Origin: Ideonella sp.
Lineage (GTDB): Bacteria; Pseudomonadota; Gammaproteobacteria; Burkholderiales; Burkholderiaceae_C
DNA: 64,000 bases
Reading direction: 5' to 3'
Assembly (NCBI GenBank): GCA_015075545.1
Contig: JABTUC010000001.1
Coordinates: forward strand, 1,116,001-1,180,000
Positions 1-9,395 of this stretch are shown here, in pieces. The notes under the pieces are model-generated. The model did no database searches. It was not told the DNA's origin and was given only the letters and a program-made list of their open reading frames with translations. The position numbers and the translations under genes were made by a program. Position 1 is the stretch's first letter, and the number at the start of each line of letters is the position of its first letter.

Positions 1-1
1 C

Positions 2-1192
2 GTGGCCGACGCCAGCGCCATCGCCGCCGAGGTGCTCAACGCGATACCCGTGGTGCAGGGCTTCGCGCAGGAGCCGCAGGAAACGCAGCGCTTCGCGCGC
101 TCGACCGAGGAGGCGTTCGACACTGCGCGCCGGCGCACGGCGGTGCGCTCGGTGCTGGTGGCCTTCATCATCAGCGCCACCTTCGGCGCGCTGCTTTGGG
201 GGCTGTACCAGGGCACGCAGGCGGTGCTCGGCGGGCGCATCACCGCCGGTCACCTCGGTCAGACGGTGGTCTACGTGATCATCCTGGTGTCCAGCGTCGC
301 GGTGCTGTCCGAGGTCTACGGCGATCTGCTGCGTGCCGCCGGCGCCACCGAACGGCTGATGGAACTGCTGGCGGCGCGCTCGCCGGTGGCCGACCCGGCG
401 ATGCCGCGCGCGCTGCCGGCGGCGCGCGGCGGCTCGGCGCTGGCCTTCGAGCAGGTGGGGTTCAGCTACCCGTCGCGGCCGCAGCACGCCACGCTGCGCG
501 ACGTGTCGCTGCAGGTGCAGCCCGGCGAGACGGTGGCCGTGGTGGGCCCGAGCGGCGCCGGCAAGAGCACCCTGTTCCACCTGCTGCTGCGCTTCTACGA
601 CGCCGGCAGCGGTGTCGTGCGGCTCGACGGCGTGCCGGTGCGCGAGCTGAAGCTCGCCGACCTGCGCGGCCGCATCGGCCTCGTGCCGCAGGACAGCACC
701 GTTTTCTCGACCACCGCGATGGAGAACATCCGCTACGGCCGCCCAGACGCCAGCGACGCCGAGGTGATGGCCGCCGCACGCGCGGCGTTCGCGCACGATT
801 TCATCGCCGCGCTGCCCGAGGGCTACGCGAGCCACCTCGGCGAGCGCGGCGTGCGGCTGTCGGGCGGCCAGCGGCAGCGCATCGCGATCGCGCGCGCGAT
901 GCTGAAGAACCCGCCGCTGCTGCTGCTCGACGAGGCCACCAGCGCGCTCGACGCCGAGAGCGAGCGCATGGTGCAAGCCGCGCTCGAGGCGGCGATGAAG
1001 CACCGCACGACGCTGGTGATCGCGCACCGGCTGGCCACCGTGCAGCGCGCCGACCGCATCGTGGTGCTCGACGGTGGCCGCATCGTCGAGACCGGCCGCC
1101 ACGCCGAGCTGGTGGCGCGCGGCGGGCTCTATGCGCGACTGGCGGCGATGCAGTTCGACCTCGAGCCGGCCGGCGAAGCGGTGCGCTCCTAG
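2..1192 (+). CDS. MsbA-like ABC exporter, permease-ATPase fusion (5' end outside window)
   Basis: This is the C-terminal 396 residues of a half-type ABC exporter whose start lies before base 1. The first ~130 visible residues are the end of a transmembrane domain with two hydrophobic segments, followed by a nucleotide-binding domain. Motifs seen: Walker A GPSGAGKST near residue 182 of the visible part, a Q-loop (GLVPQDSTVF), signature LSGGQRQR near 286, Walker B LLLLDEATSALD and the switch histidine in VIAHRLAT. The exporter class flips lipids or drugs across the inner membrane as a dimer. The order of the motifs and the ETLNAIP-like linker (here EVLNAIPVVQGF) suggest the MsbA-related proteobacterial subfamily rather than MsbA itself. 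The substrate cannot be told. Its stop lies 12 bases before thyA. Confidence 0.93.
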   Translation: MADASAIAAEVLNAIPVVQGFAQEPQETQRFARSTEEAFDTARRRTAVRSVLVAFIISATFGALLWGLYQGTQAVLGGRITAGHLGQTVVYVIILVSSVAVLSEVYGDLLRAAGATERLMELLAARSPVADPAMPRALPAARGGSALAFEQVGFSYPSRPQHATLRDVSLQVQPGETVAVVGPSGAGKSTLFHLLLRFYDAGSGVVRLDGVPVRELKLADLRGRIGLVPQDSTVFSTTAMENIRYGRPDASDAEVMAAARAAFAHDFIAALPEGYASHLGERGVRLSGGQRQRIAIARAMLKNPPLLLLDEATSALDAESERMVQAALEAAMKHRTTLVIAHRLATVQRADRIVVLDGGRIVETGRHAELVARGGLYARLAAMQFDLEPAGEAVRS

Positions 1193-1204
1193 AATTCGCC
1201 CGCC

Positions 1205-2041
1205 ATGACCTCGCCGCGCCCGATCCGCTCGCAGTACGAGGACTTCATGCGCCACGTGTTCGAGCACGGCGCGCTCAAGGCCGACCGCACCGGCACCGGC
1301 ACGCGCAGCTTGTTCGGCCACCAGATGCGGTTCGACCTGCGCGAGGGCTTCCCGCTGGTCACCACGAAGAAGGTGCACTTCAAGAGCATCGCGCTCGAGC
1401 TGCTGTGGTTTCTGCGCGGCGAGTCCAATGCCAACTGGCTGCGCGAGCGCGGCGTCACCATCTGGGACGAGTGGGCCAAACCCGATGGCGAACTGGGGCC
1501 GGTGTACGGGGTGCAGTGGCGAAGCTGGCCCACGCCCGACGGCGGCCACGTCGACCAGATCGCGCAGGTGGTGCGGCAACTGAAGACCGACCCCGACTCG
1601 CGGCGCATCATCGTCAGCGCGTGGAACGTGGCCGATCTGCCGAAGATGGCGCTCGCCCCGTGCCACGCGTTCTTCCAGTTCTACGTGGCGCCGGCCGAGC
1701 AGCCGGGAGCCCAGCGGCGCCTGAGCTGCCAGCTCTATCAGCGCAGCGCCGACATCTTCCTCGGCGTGCCGTTCAACATCGCCAGCTACGCGCTGCTGAC
1801 ACACCTGCTGGCGCAGCAATGCGACCTCGACGTCGGCGACTTCGTCTGGACCGGCGGCGACTGCCACATCTACAGCAACCACGTCGAGCAGGTCGCGACG
1901 CAGCTCGCACGCCAGCCGTTCGCCTACCCGGTGCTGCGGCTGAAGCGCTGCCCGCCGTCGATCTTCGACTACGCGTACGAGGACTTCGAGCTGCTCGAGT
2001 ACGAAAGCCATCCGGCGATCAAGGCGCCGGTGGCGGTGTAA
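1205..2041 (+). CDS. thyA: Thymidylate synthase
   Basis: 278 residues, the normal length for bacterial ThyA. It converts dUMP to dTMP with methylene-tetrahydrofolate as carbon donor and reductant, producing dihydrofolate in the cytoplasm. The catalytic cysteine is Cys153 in [11 protein letters not shown]. The dUMP/folate motifs [17 protein letters not shown], the RRII arginines (133-136) and the C-terminal PVAV end are intact. The ATG at 1205 gives the family N-terminus; I see no clear Shine-Dalgarno. The gene follows the exporter by 12 bases and meets livF tail to tail. Its usual partner folA, which recycles dihydrofolate, is 7.4 kb downstream instead of adjacent. Confidence 0.97.
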   Translation: MTSPRPIRSQYEDFMRHVFEHGALKADRTGTGTRSLFGHQMRFDLREGFPLVTTKKVHFKSIALELLWFLRGESNANWLRERGVTIWDEWAKPDGELGPVYGVQWRSWPTPDGGHVDQIAQVVRQLKTDPDSRRIIVSAWNVADLPKMALAPCHAFFQFYVAPAEQPGAQRRLSCQLYQRSADIFLGVPFNIASYALLTHLLAQQCDLDVGDFVWTGGDCHIYSNHVEQVATQLARQPFAYPVLRLKRCPPSIFDYAYEDFELLEYESHPAIKAPVAV

Positions 2042-2059
2042 AGCTTCGGCTGGCGCGGC

Positions 2060-2791
2060 CTACGCGCCGAGGTAGGCCCTCTGCACCTCGGGGTCGACCG
2101 CCAGCGCCTTGGCGCTGCCCTCGCGCACGACGCGGCCGGTCTCCATCACGTAGCCGCGGTCGGCCACCGACAGCGCCGAGAACACGTCCTGCTCGACCAG
2201 CAGCACGGTGACGCCCTGCTCGCGGATCGCGGCCAGCACGTCGAGCAGCTCGTCGACGATCACCGGCGCCAGGCCGAGGCTCATCTCGTCGACCATCATC
2301 AGCCGCGGCGACGCCATCAGCGCGCGGGCGATCGCGCACATCTGCTGCTCGCCGCCCGACATGCTGCCGGCGAGCTGGCGGCGCCGCTCGCCGAGCACCG
2401 GGAACAGCGCGTAGTTGCGCTCCAGCGCGTCGCGGACCGCTGCCAAGTCGCCGCGCCGGTAGGCGCCCATCAGCAGGTTCTCCTCGACCGTCATGCGGTC
2501 GAACAGCTGGCGCCCCTCGGGCACCTGCACCATGCCGAGCGCGAACACCTCGTCGGCGTCGAGCCCGGCCAGCGACCGGCCGTCGAAACGGATCTCGCCG
2601 TGCCAGGCGATGAGCTGCGACAGCGCGCGCAGCAGCGTCGTCTTGCCCGCGCCGTTGCTACCGACCAGCGCCACGATCTCGGCGGCGCGCACGTCGATCG
2701 ACACCTCGCGCAGCACGCTCATCTCGCCGTAGCCGGCGACGAGGTTGCGCACTTCGAGCAGCGGTGCGCCCTCTGGTCGCGCCGCGGTCAC
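2060..2791 (-). CDS. livF: Branched-chain amino acid/amide-type ABC importer ATPase LivF
   Basis: 243 residues, last gene of the liv operon. It is one of two ATPases that power the LivHM channel. Walker A GSNGAGKT is at 44-51, signature SGGEQQ at 145-150 and Walker B LMMVDE at 164-169. The PEGRQLFDRMTVEENL segment is characteristic of LivF. The start is GTG at 2791, preceded by a good AAGGGGAG ribosome-binding site. It lies 58 bases after livG. The family imports leucine/isoleucine/valine, but in Burkholderiales many paralogues carry urea, amides or aromatic acids, so the solute is open. Confidence 0.93.
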   Translation of the reverse strand: MTAARPEGAPLLEVRNLVAGYGEMSVLREVSIDVRAAEIVALVGSNGAGKTTLLRALSQLIAWHGEIRFDGRSLAGLDADEVFALGMVQVPEGRQLFDRMTVEENLLMGAYRRGDLAAVRDALERNYALFPVLGERRRQLAGSMSGGEQQMCAIARALMASPRLMMVDEMSLGLAPVIVDELLDVLAAIREQGVTVLLVEQDVFSALSVADRGYVMETGRVVREGSAKALAVDPEVQRAYLGA

Positions 2792-2849
2792 CCGGCTCCC
2801 CTTTGCGCCGCACGCTGCGCGTTGTGCGCCCGAGAACGGCCAAGTGCGC

Positions 2850-3665
2850 TCACGTCGCAGCCACCTTGCGCCGGCCGAGGTAGGCCTCGACCACGCGCGG
2901 GTCGGCGAGCACGTCGCGCGTCGGGCCGTCGGCGATCTTCTCGCCGTGGTGCAGCACCAGCGTGCGATGCGCGAGGCTCTGGATCGCCTTCATCACGTGC
3001 TCGATCACCAGCAGGCTGATGCCGCGCGCGTTGATCTTGCGGATGACCTCGATCACCTCCTCGATCTCGACGTGGTTCAGCCCCGCCATCACCTCGTCGC
3101 ACAGCAGCAAGGTGGGCTGCATCGCCAGCGCCTTGGCCAGCTCGAGCCGCTTGCGGTCGGGCCCCCCGAGCGCGTCGGCGCGCTGCTCGATGCGCTGCCC
3201 CAGGCCGACGAATTCGAGGCACTCGCGTGCCCGCTCGCGCGCGCGGGCGAGCCGGTGCTCGCCGCCGCGGTTGCCGAACATGGCGCCGATGGCCACGTTC
3301 TCGAGCACCGTCAGGCCCGGGAACGGCTTCATCACCTGGAAGGTGCGGCCGATGCCGAGGTGCGCGCGCCGGTAGGCGGCCAACTCGAGGATCGGGCGGC
3401 CCTGGAAGCGCAGCTCGCCCGCGTCGGCCTCGAGCGTGCCGCTGACGAGGCCGATCAGCGTCGTCTTGCCCGCGCCGTTGGGGCCGATCAGGCCGAGGAT
3501 CTCGCCGCGGGCGATGTGGAAGCCAACGGCGTTGACGGCCACCAGCCCGTGGAAGCGCTTGGTGAGCTGGTGCGCCTCGAGGATGGGCTGGTCGTCGCCC
3601 ACACGCGCACGGTCGTGCGGCGCGCCGGGGTTCGGCGGCGAGTCGGAGCGCTCGGGCGCGATCAC
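2850..3665 (-). CDS. livG: Branched-chain amino acid/amide-type ABC importer ATPase LivG
   Basis: 271 residues from a GTG whose bases overlap the livM stop (GTGA, 3662-3665), so translation is probably coupled. A larger open frame continues upstream, but it only shadows livM. Walker A GPNGAGKTT starts at residue 61, and the LivG landmark IGRTFQVMKPFPGLTVLENV is present. The signature reads LGGPDRKRLE (from 166) instead of the usual LSYGQQRRLE, and Walker B is LLLCDE with EVMAGLN after it. This deviation occurs in a LivG subgroup and is not necessarily inactivating. An N-terminal tail of ~25 polar residues precedes the ATPase fold. Confidence 0.92.
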   Translation of the reverse strand: MIAPERSDSPPNPGAPHDRARVGDDQPILEAHQLTKRFHGLVAVNAVGFHIARGEILGLIGPNGAGKTTLIGLVSGTLEADAGELRFQGRPILELAAYRRAHLGIGRTFQVMKPFPGLTVLENVAIGAMFGNRGGEHRLARARERARECLEFVGLGQRIEQRADALGGPDRKRLELAKALAMQPTLLLCDEVMAGLNHVEIEEVIEVIRKINARGISLLVIEHVMKAIQSLAHRTLVLHHGEKIADGPTRDVLADPRVVEAYLGRRKVAAT

Positions 3666-4615
3666 AGCCGGTGCGCCCTGACGTTCTCGACGAAATAGCG
3701 CCAGCCGCTGCTGCGCAGCCGGCGCATCACGTCGGCCAGGCCGCGCGGCATCAGCACGACGGCGACCACGATCACGACACCGAAGAACAGGCTGGCGACG
3801 CTCGTCACCTTGGCCGCCAGCACCTCGGAGACCGTCGACAGGATGAGCGCGCCGACCACCGGCCCGAGCACGCTGCCCGGCCCGCCGAACACCGCCATGA
3901 TGATCATCTTCACGTTCAGCGAGATGTCGAACACCCCGGCCGGGTCGATGAAGGTGATGTAGTAGGCGTAGATGCCGCCGGCCAGCGACGTGAAGCCCGC
4001 CGACAGCGCGAAGGCGAACACCTTGTACAGCGTCGTGTTGACGCCCATCGCCGCTGCGGCGTCCTCGTTCTCGCGGATCGCGATCAGCGCATAGCCGAAG
4101 CGGCTGCGCGACAGCCACCAGACGACCAGCGTCACCGCCACCAGCAGCGCCAGCGCCAGCTCGTAGAACAGCGTTTCGCTCTTCAGCAGCGGCAGCACGA
4201 GGCCGACGTTGCGCCCGGCGATCTCGACGTTGGAGACGATCGCCGTCATCACCTGCGCCAAGCCGAGGGTGGCGATCGCGAAGTAGTGGCCTTTCAGGCG
4301 CAGCACCGGCACGCCGAGCGCGAACGCGAAGGCCAGCGCCAGCGCCAGCCCGAGCAGCAGCCCGATCGAGAACGGCAACTGGTACTGCGCCATCGCGATG
4401 CCCACGCCGTAGGCGCCCAGGCCGAAGAACACCGAGTTGCCGAACGACGGGTAGCCGGTGTAGCCGCCGAGGATGTTCCAGCCCTGCGCCAGCACCGCGA
4501 GGATCAGCACGCTGATGCCGAACTGCGTGAGCACCGGGTCGCCGGCCAACGGCAGCGCCGCCAGCAGCGCCACGACCACCGGCGCGAGCACGCCCAGCCA
4601 GCGCCACATCTTCAT
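3662..4615 (-). CDS. livM: Branched-chain amino acid/amide-type ABC importer permease LivM
   Basis: 317 residues with about ten hydrophobic segments. This inner-membrane permease pairs with LivH. Family landmarks: GWNILGGYTGYPSFGNSVFFGLGAYG, LRLKGHYFAIATLG, RSRFGYALIAIRENE and FGGPGSVLGPVVGA. The ATG at 4615 overlaps the livH stop (ATGA) and its own TGA overlaps the livG GTG, so livH-livM-livG form a chain of coupled genes. A longer frame running upstream across livH is not coding. The C-terminal tail (RSSGWRYFVENVRAHRL) is cytoplasmic and basic. Confidence 0.94.
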   Translation of the reverse strand: MKMWRWLGVLAPVVVALLAALPLAGDPVLTQFGISVLILAVLAQGWNILGGYTGYPSFGNSVFFGLGAYGVGIAMAQYQLPFSIGLLLGLALALAFAFALGVPVLRLKGHYFAIATLGLAQVMTAIVSNVEIAGRNVGLVLPLLKSETLFYELALALLVAVTLVVWWLSRSRFGYALIAIRENEDAAAAMGVNTTLYKVFAFALSAGFTSLAGGIYAYYITFIDPAGVFDISLNVKMIIMAVFGGPGSVLGPVVGALILSTVSEVLAAKVTSVASLFFGVVIVVAVVLMPRGLADVMRRLRSSGWRYFVENVRAHRL

Positions 4616-5475
4616 GCCGTGCGCCCCAGCAGCCCCGTGGGCCGCACGATCAGCACCACCACCAGCAGGCCGAAGCTGATCGCGTCCTTGTAGGTCGGCC
4701 CGATGTAGAGCGCGGTCAGCGACTCCACCACGCCGAGGAAGAGCCCGCCGACGATCACGCCCAGCGGGTTGTCGAGCCCGCCGATGATGGCGATGACGAA
4801 CGACTTCGCGGTGAGCGCGCCGCCGATGTAGGGGTTGATCTGCGACACCGTGCCGTAGAGCCCGCCGGCGACGCCGGCAAGCGCGGTGCCCAGGCCGAAG
4901 GTGAGCGCGTAGATGCTGCGCGGCGCCACGCCGTAGAGCCGCGCGGCGACCAGGTTCTGCGCCGCGGCGCGGATGCCGCGGCCGATGCGGCTGCGCGTCA
5001 GGAACGCCCACAGCGCGAAGGTCAGCGCGCAGGCGATCAGGAACGCAACCAGTTGCAGGTAGGGGATCGTGATGCCGCCGACACTGAAGTTCGATCCCGC
5101 GTAAGACGGGTTGATGGTGCGGAAGTCGGCGCTGAAGACCAGTTGCGCGAGGAAAGTCAACACCACTTCGAGGCCGAAGGTGATGAGCAGCGTGTTGAAC
5201 ATCGGCGCCCGGATCACGAGATTCAGGATGCCGCGCTGCACCGCATAGCCGATCACGAACAGCACGGCGGCGGCCACCGGCAGCGCGACGAAGGGGTCGA
5301 TGTGCAGGTAGGTGAACAGCGCCCAGGTCACGTAGGCGCCAACCATGATGAAGGCGCCGTGCGCGAGGTTGACGATGTTGAGCACGCCCCACACCAGCGC
5401 CAGCCCGAGCGCCATCAGGGCGTAGAGCCCGCCCAGCAGGATGCCGCTGAGCAGAACCTGCCAGAGCAGCAGCAC
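4612..5475 (-). CDS. livH: Branched-chain amino acid/amide-type ABC importer permease LivH
   Basis: 287 residues, eight or so membrane segments, beginning with GTG at 5475 (VLLLWQVLLSGILLGGLYAL). Landmarks are ALMALGLALVWGVLNIVNLAHGAF near the N-terminus, RAAAQNLVAARLYG (the coupling-helix region) and GGLDNPLGVIVGGLFLG. It forms the translocation pore with LivM. It lies 91 bases after livK, a common gap that lets the binding protein be made in excess of the channel. The start has only a weak ribosome-binding site. Solute unknown. Confidence 0.94.
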   Translation of the reverse strand: MLLLWQVLLSGILLGGLYALMALGLALVWGVLNIVNLAHGAFIMVGAYVTWALFTYLHIDPFVALPVAAAVLFVIGYAVQRGILNLVIRAPMFNTLLITFGLEVVLTFLAQLVFSADFRTINPSYAGSNFSVGGITIPYLQLVAFLIACALTFALWAFLTRSRIGRGIRAAAQNLVAARLYGVAPRSIYALTFGLGTALAGVAGGLYGTVSQINPYIGGALTAKSFVIAIIGGLDNPLGVIVGGLFLGVVESLTALYIGPTYKDAISFGLLVVVLIVRPTGLLGRTA

Positions 5476-5566
5476 GGGTGGTCAGGAACGGGTGTTCACG
5501 TCGGCGACGAGGCGGCGCACCCGCACTGCGTTCCTGCTGCAGGTGTGGCGCACCATCACCTGGGCT

Positions 5567-6781
5567 CTAGCGCGAGCCCCAATCGGGCATCGGGTAGCGC
5601 AGCTTGCCGATGAAGCCCTTGGGGCCGTAGATCGGCACCACCTTGCCGTCTTGCACCTGCACCATCGTCTGCGGCAGGCTGATCTGCCCGGTCGGCCCGA
5701 AGGCGATCGTGCCGTAGAGGCTGTCGAAGTTCAGCTTGGCCAGGGCGTCGCGCACCTTCTTGGGATCGGTGCTGCCGGCGGCCTCGACCGCCTTGACCAC
5801 CGCCTCGATCACCGCGACGCCGGAGGCGGCGTGGTAGTCGGGGTCGTAGCCGTACTTGGCCTTGTACTCGGCGGCGAACTGCGCTGCGTCGCCGAACCAC
5901 TGGTCTTTCAGGGCCTTCGACGGCAGCCAGGCGGTCATGCCGCTGGCGTCTTCGGCGTCATGGCCGAGTGCCTGACGGAAGTCGGCACTCGGCACGCCGA
6001 CGGTGAACGAGTAGAGCTTCGGGCTCACGCCGAGACTCTTGGCCTGGCGGATGAAGTTCAGCGCCTCGGTCTCGTGGCAGGCGACCAGCACCACGTCGAC
6101 GCCCGTGCTCTTGATGCGCGACAGCAGCGCGGTGAAGTCCGAGGCGTTGCTGCTGTAGCGCTCGTCGATCACCGTCTTCAGCCCCGCCTTGTCGAGCAGG
6201 CCGCGCGTGCCCTTGGCCACCGAGACGTCGAAGGCGTCGTCGGCGTACAGCAGCGCAACCGTCTTGGGTTTGGGCTCGAGCTTGACCATCGCGTCGATGG
6301 TGCTGCCGAAGTACTCGCTGGCCGCCGGCAGGGTGCCGAAGATGTACTTGTAGCCGCGCGCGTAGATCTGGTCGGACGCGCCACCGCCCTGCACCATCGG
6401 CACCTGGTTCTTCTCGGAGATCGCCGAGTCGGCGAGCACGAAGTTGCTCGCGAACGGCCCGAGCAGCAGGTCGACCTTGACCTGCGACAGCAATTGCACG
6501 TACTGGCGCACGCTCAGGTTGACGTCGGACTGGTTGTCGAGCACGGTCAGCGCCAGCTTGCGCTGGGTGCCAGCCACCTTCACGCCACCGGCCGCGTTGA
6601 TGCGGTCGATCGCGAACTGGTAGGCGTCCTTGTAGTAGCGCCCGGTGTTGGCCAGCGACCCGGTGAGTTGCACCGAAGCGCCCAGAGATATCGTCGTCGG
6701 CGCCGCAGGCGCGGCGCCGGAGGCGACCGCCAGGCTCGCCGCCACCGCGGCCAGCCGGAGGGAGGAAAGAAGTCTGTTCAT
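5567..6781 (-). CDS. livK: Periplasmic solute-binding protein of the liv-type importer
   Basis: 404 residues, first gene of the livKHMGF operon. A Sec signal peptide ([27 protein letters not shown]) is followed by a type I periplasmic binding fold: [43 protein letters not shown] and the hinge segment [24 protein letters not shown]. It captures the solute outside the inner membrane and delivers it to LivHM. The ATG at 6781 gives a proper signal peptide; sequence further upstream in the same frame is not coding. It is longer than classical LivJ/LivK (~350 mature) and fits the HAAT family used for amides and aromatic or short organic acids. The substrate is not readable from sequence. Confidence 0.93.
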   Translation of the reverse strand: MNRLLSSLRLAAVAASLAVASGAAPAAPTTISLGASVQLTGSLANTGRYYKDAYQFAIDRINAAGGVKVAGTQRKLALTVLDNQSDVNLSVRQYVQLLSQVKVDLLLGPFASNFVLADSAISEKNQVPMVQGGGASDQIYARGYKYIFGTLPAASEYFGSTIDAMVKLEPKPKTVALLYADDAFDVSVAKGTRGLLDKAGLKTVIDERYSSNASDFTALLSRIKSTGVDVVLVACHETEALNFIRQAKSLGVSPKLYSFTVGVPSADFRQALGHDAEDASGMTAWLPSKALKDQWFGDAAQFAAEYKAKYGYDPDYHAASGVAVIEAVVKAVEAAGSTDPKKVRDALAKLNFDSLYGTIAFGPTGQISLPQTMVQVQDGKVVPIYGPKGFIGKLRYPMPDWGSR

Positions 6782-7084
6782 TGCGAGCTCCAAGAAAACG
6801 AGCGCCGCATCGCGCCGATCGACGCGAGCCGGCGGAGTGAGCCGATTCGTGCATGGACAGCAAGAAGCACGGAGATATATCGTATCACGATACATTCTGC
6901 GGCGCACGCTGGGCCAGCGGACCGGCCGGCAGGCCGCCCCGAAAGCACCAGCCACCGGCGGCCGGCGCCCCGTCACGAAAGGCGACGGTGCGGCGTGTAC
7001 CGTCGAACGTCTTGTGACAGGCCCGGTGCGCCCACCGCCGCAGAATGCGCCCGCCCGCTGCGCCAGCGATCGAGGGAGGCACGC
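6782..7084. other. Divergent intergenic region between livK and the sugar-dehydrogenase-like lipoprotein
   Basis: 303 bases with no gene on either strand. It must hold the promoters of livK (leftward) and of the lipoprotein gene (rightward). The only conspicuous content is the AT-rich palindrome at 6878-6892. A purine-rich ribosome-binding site, GAGGGAGG, lies just before the rightward ATG. No tRNA or other structured RNA is apparent. Confidence 0.6.
6878..6893. promoter_or_regulatory. AT-rich operator-like palindrome upstream of livK
   Basis: TATCGT, spacer ATC, ACGATA is a perfect inverted repeat centred on base 6885. GTATC-AC-GATAC overlaps it, centred between 6887 and 6888. It lies ~100 bases upstream of the livK ATG in otherwise GC-rich DNA. 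ATCGTAT/ATACGAT half-sites are typical of GntR-family (FadR/VanR subgroup) operators, so a repressor site is likely. The regulator is not encoded nearby. Confidence 0.55.
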
Positions 7085-9355
7085 ATGAGGCCAGAAACGA
7101 ACCGCAATGCCGACTGGTTCCCGCTCGTGGTGTCGCTGTGCGCGATGCTCGCCGCCTGCGGTGGCAACGACGGGCCGGCCAACGCGCCGCCGGCGCCGGT
7201 GATCGCCTCGCCCGCGAGCAACGCGACCTTCAAGGCTGGCGACACCTTGAGCTTCGCCGGCAGTGCCAGCGACGCCGAAGACGGCACACTGCCCGCGGCC
7301 AGGCTGACATGGTGGGCCGACCTGCACCACGACACCCACACGCACCCGTTCGTGCAGGAGACCACCGGCGGCAGCGGCAGCGCGACGATTCCCACCCGTG
7401 GCGAGACCTCCGACAACGTCTTCTACCGCTTCCACCTGCGGGCCACCGACAGCGCCGGGCTCAGCACCGAGGTGACGCGCGACGTGATGCCGCAGAAGGC
7501 GCGGGTCACGCTGGCCACCCAACCAACGGGCCTGAGGCTCACGCTCGACGGCCAACCGCTGACCGCACCCCACACCTTCACCGGCGTGGTCGGCATCGAA
7601 CGCGACCTCGGCGCGACGAGCCAGACCCTCGACTGCCGCAGCTACCAGTTCAGCAGTTGGAGCCCTGGCGGCGGCGCAGCAACGAGGACCATCGCCACGC
7701 CGGCCACCGACACCACCTACACCGCCACCTTCGTCGACAACGGGCCGAGCACCAACGCACCGACGGTGGCGCTGACGGCGCCGGCCAACAACAGCAGCGG
7801 CACGGTCGGGGCACCGCTCACAATCAGCGCCACCGCGAGCGACGGCGACGGCACGATCGCCGGCGTGCAGTTCTTCGACGGCAACACCGCGATCGGCGCT
7901 GCCGACACCACGGCGCCGTACTCGTTGAGCTGGACGCCGCAGTCCACCGGCAGCCACGCGCTGACCGCACGCGCCACCGACAACTGCGGCGCCGTCACCA
8001 CCAGCACCGCAGTGACCGTGACCATCAACCCGCCGGGCAGCGACACGCAGCCGCCGACGGTGTCGTTCGCTGCGCCGGCATCGCTGGCCGACGGCATCAC
8101 CGGCACTCTGGAGATCACGGCGAACGCCAGCGACAACGTGGGGGTCGCGAGCGTCGAGTTCCAGGTCGACGGCGTCGGCGTCGCCAACGACGCGGCATCG
8201 CCCTACGGTGCCAGTGTCGACACCAATGCCTACGCGTCGGGACAGCACGTGCTGCGCGTGCGTGCCGGCGATGCGGCAGGCAACTGGTCGGCGTGGGTCG
8301 CGCGCACCGTCCGCTTCGGCGGCTCGCGCACGGCGCCCGCGGGCTTCACGCGCAACACCGGTTTCGTGAGCGGGCTGTCCAACGCCACCGCGATCACGCA
8401 ACTGCCCGACGGGCGACTGCTGATCGCGCAGCAAGGCGGCACGCTGCTGGTTCGCGACAGCAGCGGCGCGGCGTTAGGCACGATGCTGACGCTGAGCGTC
8501 GACAGCGTCGGCGAGCGCGGCCTGCTCGGCGTGACGCCGCACCCCGGCTTCGCGAGCAACGGCTACCTCTACGTCTACTACACGACCCCATCGGGCGGCA
8601 TTCACAACCGCATCAGTCGCTTCACCGTCAGCGGCAACACGGCGAGCAACGAGTCGGTGCTGGTCGACCTGCCGGCGCTTTCGGCCAGCAACCACAACGG
8701 CGGTGCCCTGCACTTCGGCAGCGACGGCAAACTGTACGTCGGTGTCGGCGAGAACGCGGTGCCATCGCGCGCCGCCGACCTCGCGTCGGTGTTCGGCAAG
8801 ATGCTGCGCTTCAACGACGACGGCACGATCCCGACCGACAACCCCTTCTACGACTCGCAGAGCGGCCTGGCGCGCGCCGTCTGGGCCTACGGCCTGCGCA
8901 ACCCGTTCACCTTCGCCGTGCGCACCAGCGACGGCCGCATCCACATCAACGACGTCGGCCAGAGCGCCTGGGAAGAAATCAACCTCGGTGTGGCCGGCGC
9001 CAACTACGGCTGGCCATCGACGGAGGGGCCGACCAATGCGGCCGGCATCACCGGGCCGCTGTTCGCGTTCGACCACAGCAGCGGGGCCGACAACGTCGCC
9101 GGCTTCTTCAGCGGCTGCTCGGTGGTCGGCGGCGCGTTCTACCCCGATGCCGGGCCGTTCCCGCAGGCCTATCGCGGCAGCTATTACTTCACCGACTACT
9201 GCACGCCGGTGGTCGGCCGCCTCGACCTTGCCAGCGGCAACGTCGCCTACGCGTTCGGCAGCGTGCCCGGCTCACCGGTAGGGATGACGGTGGCCAGCGA
9301 CGGGGCGCTGCTGGTGCTGACGCGCTCGGCCGTGGTGCGCTTCACGGCGCCTTGA
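7085..9355 (+). CDS. Lipoprotein with Ig-like repeats and a glucose/sorbosone dehydrogenase beta-propeller
   Basis: 756 residues. The lipobox LAAC ends at Cys25, so it is probably an outer-membrane lipoprotein. Residues ~35-130 resemble a PKD/cadherin-like segment ([29 protein letters not shown]). Two Ig-like (Big) repeats follow at ~225-320 and ~325-415. From ~420 there is a six-bladed quinoprotein propeller of the GSDH family: [61 protein letters not shown] (with the family catalytic histidine) and [11 protein letters not shown]. The family oxidises sugars with PQQ, but several members bind no PQQ and serve other roles, so activity is uncertain. The ATG at 7085 has a strong GAGGGAGG site. 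It sits between divergent livK and folA. Confidence 0.88.
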   Translation: MRPETNRNADWFPLVVSLCAMLAACGGNDGPANAPPAPVIASPASNATFKAGDTLSFAGSASDAEDGTLPAARLTWWADLHHDTHTHPFVQETTGGSGSATIPTRGETSDNVFYRFHLRATDSAGLSTEVTRDVMPQKARVTLATQPTGLRLTLDGQPLTAPHTFTGVVGIERDLGATSQTLDCRSYQFSSWSPGGGAATRTIATPATDTTYTATFVDNGPSTNAPTVALTAPANNSSGTVGAPLTISATASDGDGTIAGVQFFDGNTAIGAADTTAPYSLSWTPQSTGSHALTARATDNCGAVTTSTAVTVTINPPGSDTQPPTVSFAAPASLADGITGTLEITANASDNVGVASVEFQVDGVGVANDAASPYGASVDTNAYASGQHVLRVRAGDAAGNWSAWVARTVRFGGSRTAPAGFTRNTGFVSGLSNATAITQLPDGRLLIAQQGGTLLVRDSSGAALGTMLTLSVDSVGERGLLGVTPHPGFASNGYLYVYYTTPSGGIHNRISRFTVSGNTASNESVLVDLPALSASNHNGGALHFGSDGKLYVGVGENAVPSRAADLASVFGKMLRFNDDGTIPTDNPFYDSQSGLARAVWAYGLRNPFTFAVRTSDGRIHINDVGQSAWEEINLGVAGANYGWPSTEGPTNAAGITGPLFAFDHSSGADNVAGFFSGCSVVGGAFYPDAGPFPQAYRGSYYFTDYCTPVVGRLDLASGNVAYAFGSVPGSPVGMTVASDGALLVLTRSAVVRFTAP

Positions 9356-9395
9356 AGACGGCCGCGGCAGGCCGTGCGGCGACAATGCGCGCCTG

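Noticed and set aside
196-2211. Very long open frames overlapping accepted genes, such as 196-2211 (+), 11845-14337 (-) and 12459-15878 (+, of which only the last 260 codons, xthA, are real)
   Set aside because: They are Arg/Ala- or His/Gln/Asp-rich and low in complexity, as expected for off-frame reading of GC-rich genes. They cross gene borders and contain no family motifs.
6878-6893. Palindromes and hairpins considered as CRISPR repeats
   Set aside because: None recurs with regular spacing anywhere in the window, and no cas-like genes are present.
5441-7084. Continuous plus-strand frame running from inside livH through the livK region into the lipoprotein gene
   Set aside because: The part before 7085 is a shadow of livK and intergenic DNA. 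The signal peptide and ribosome-binding site define the true start at 7085.
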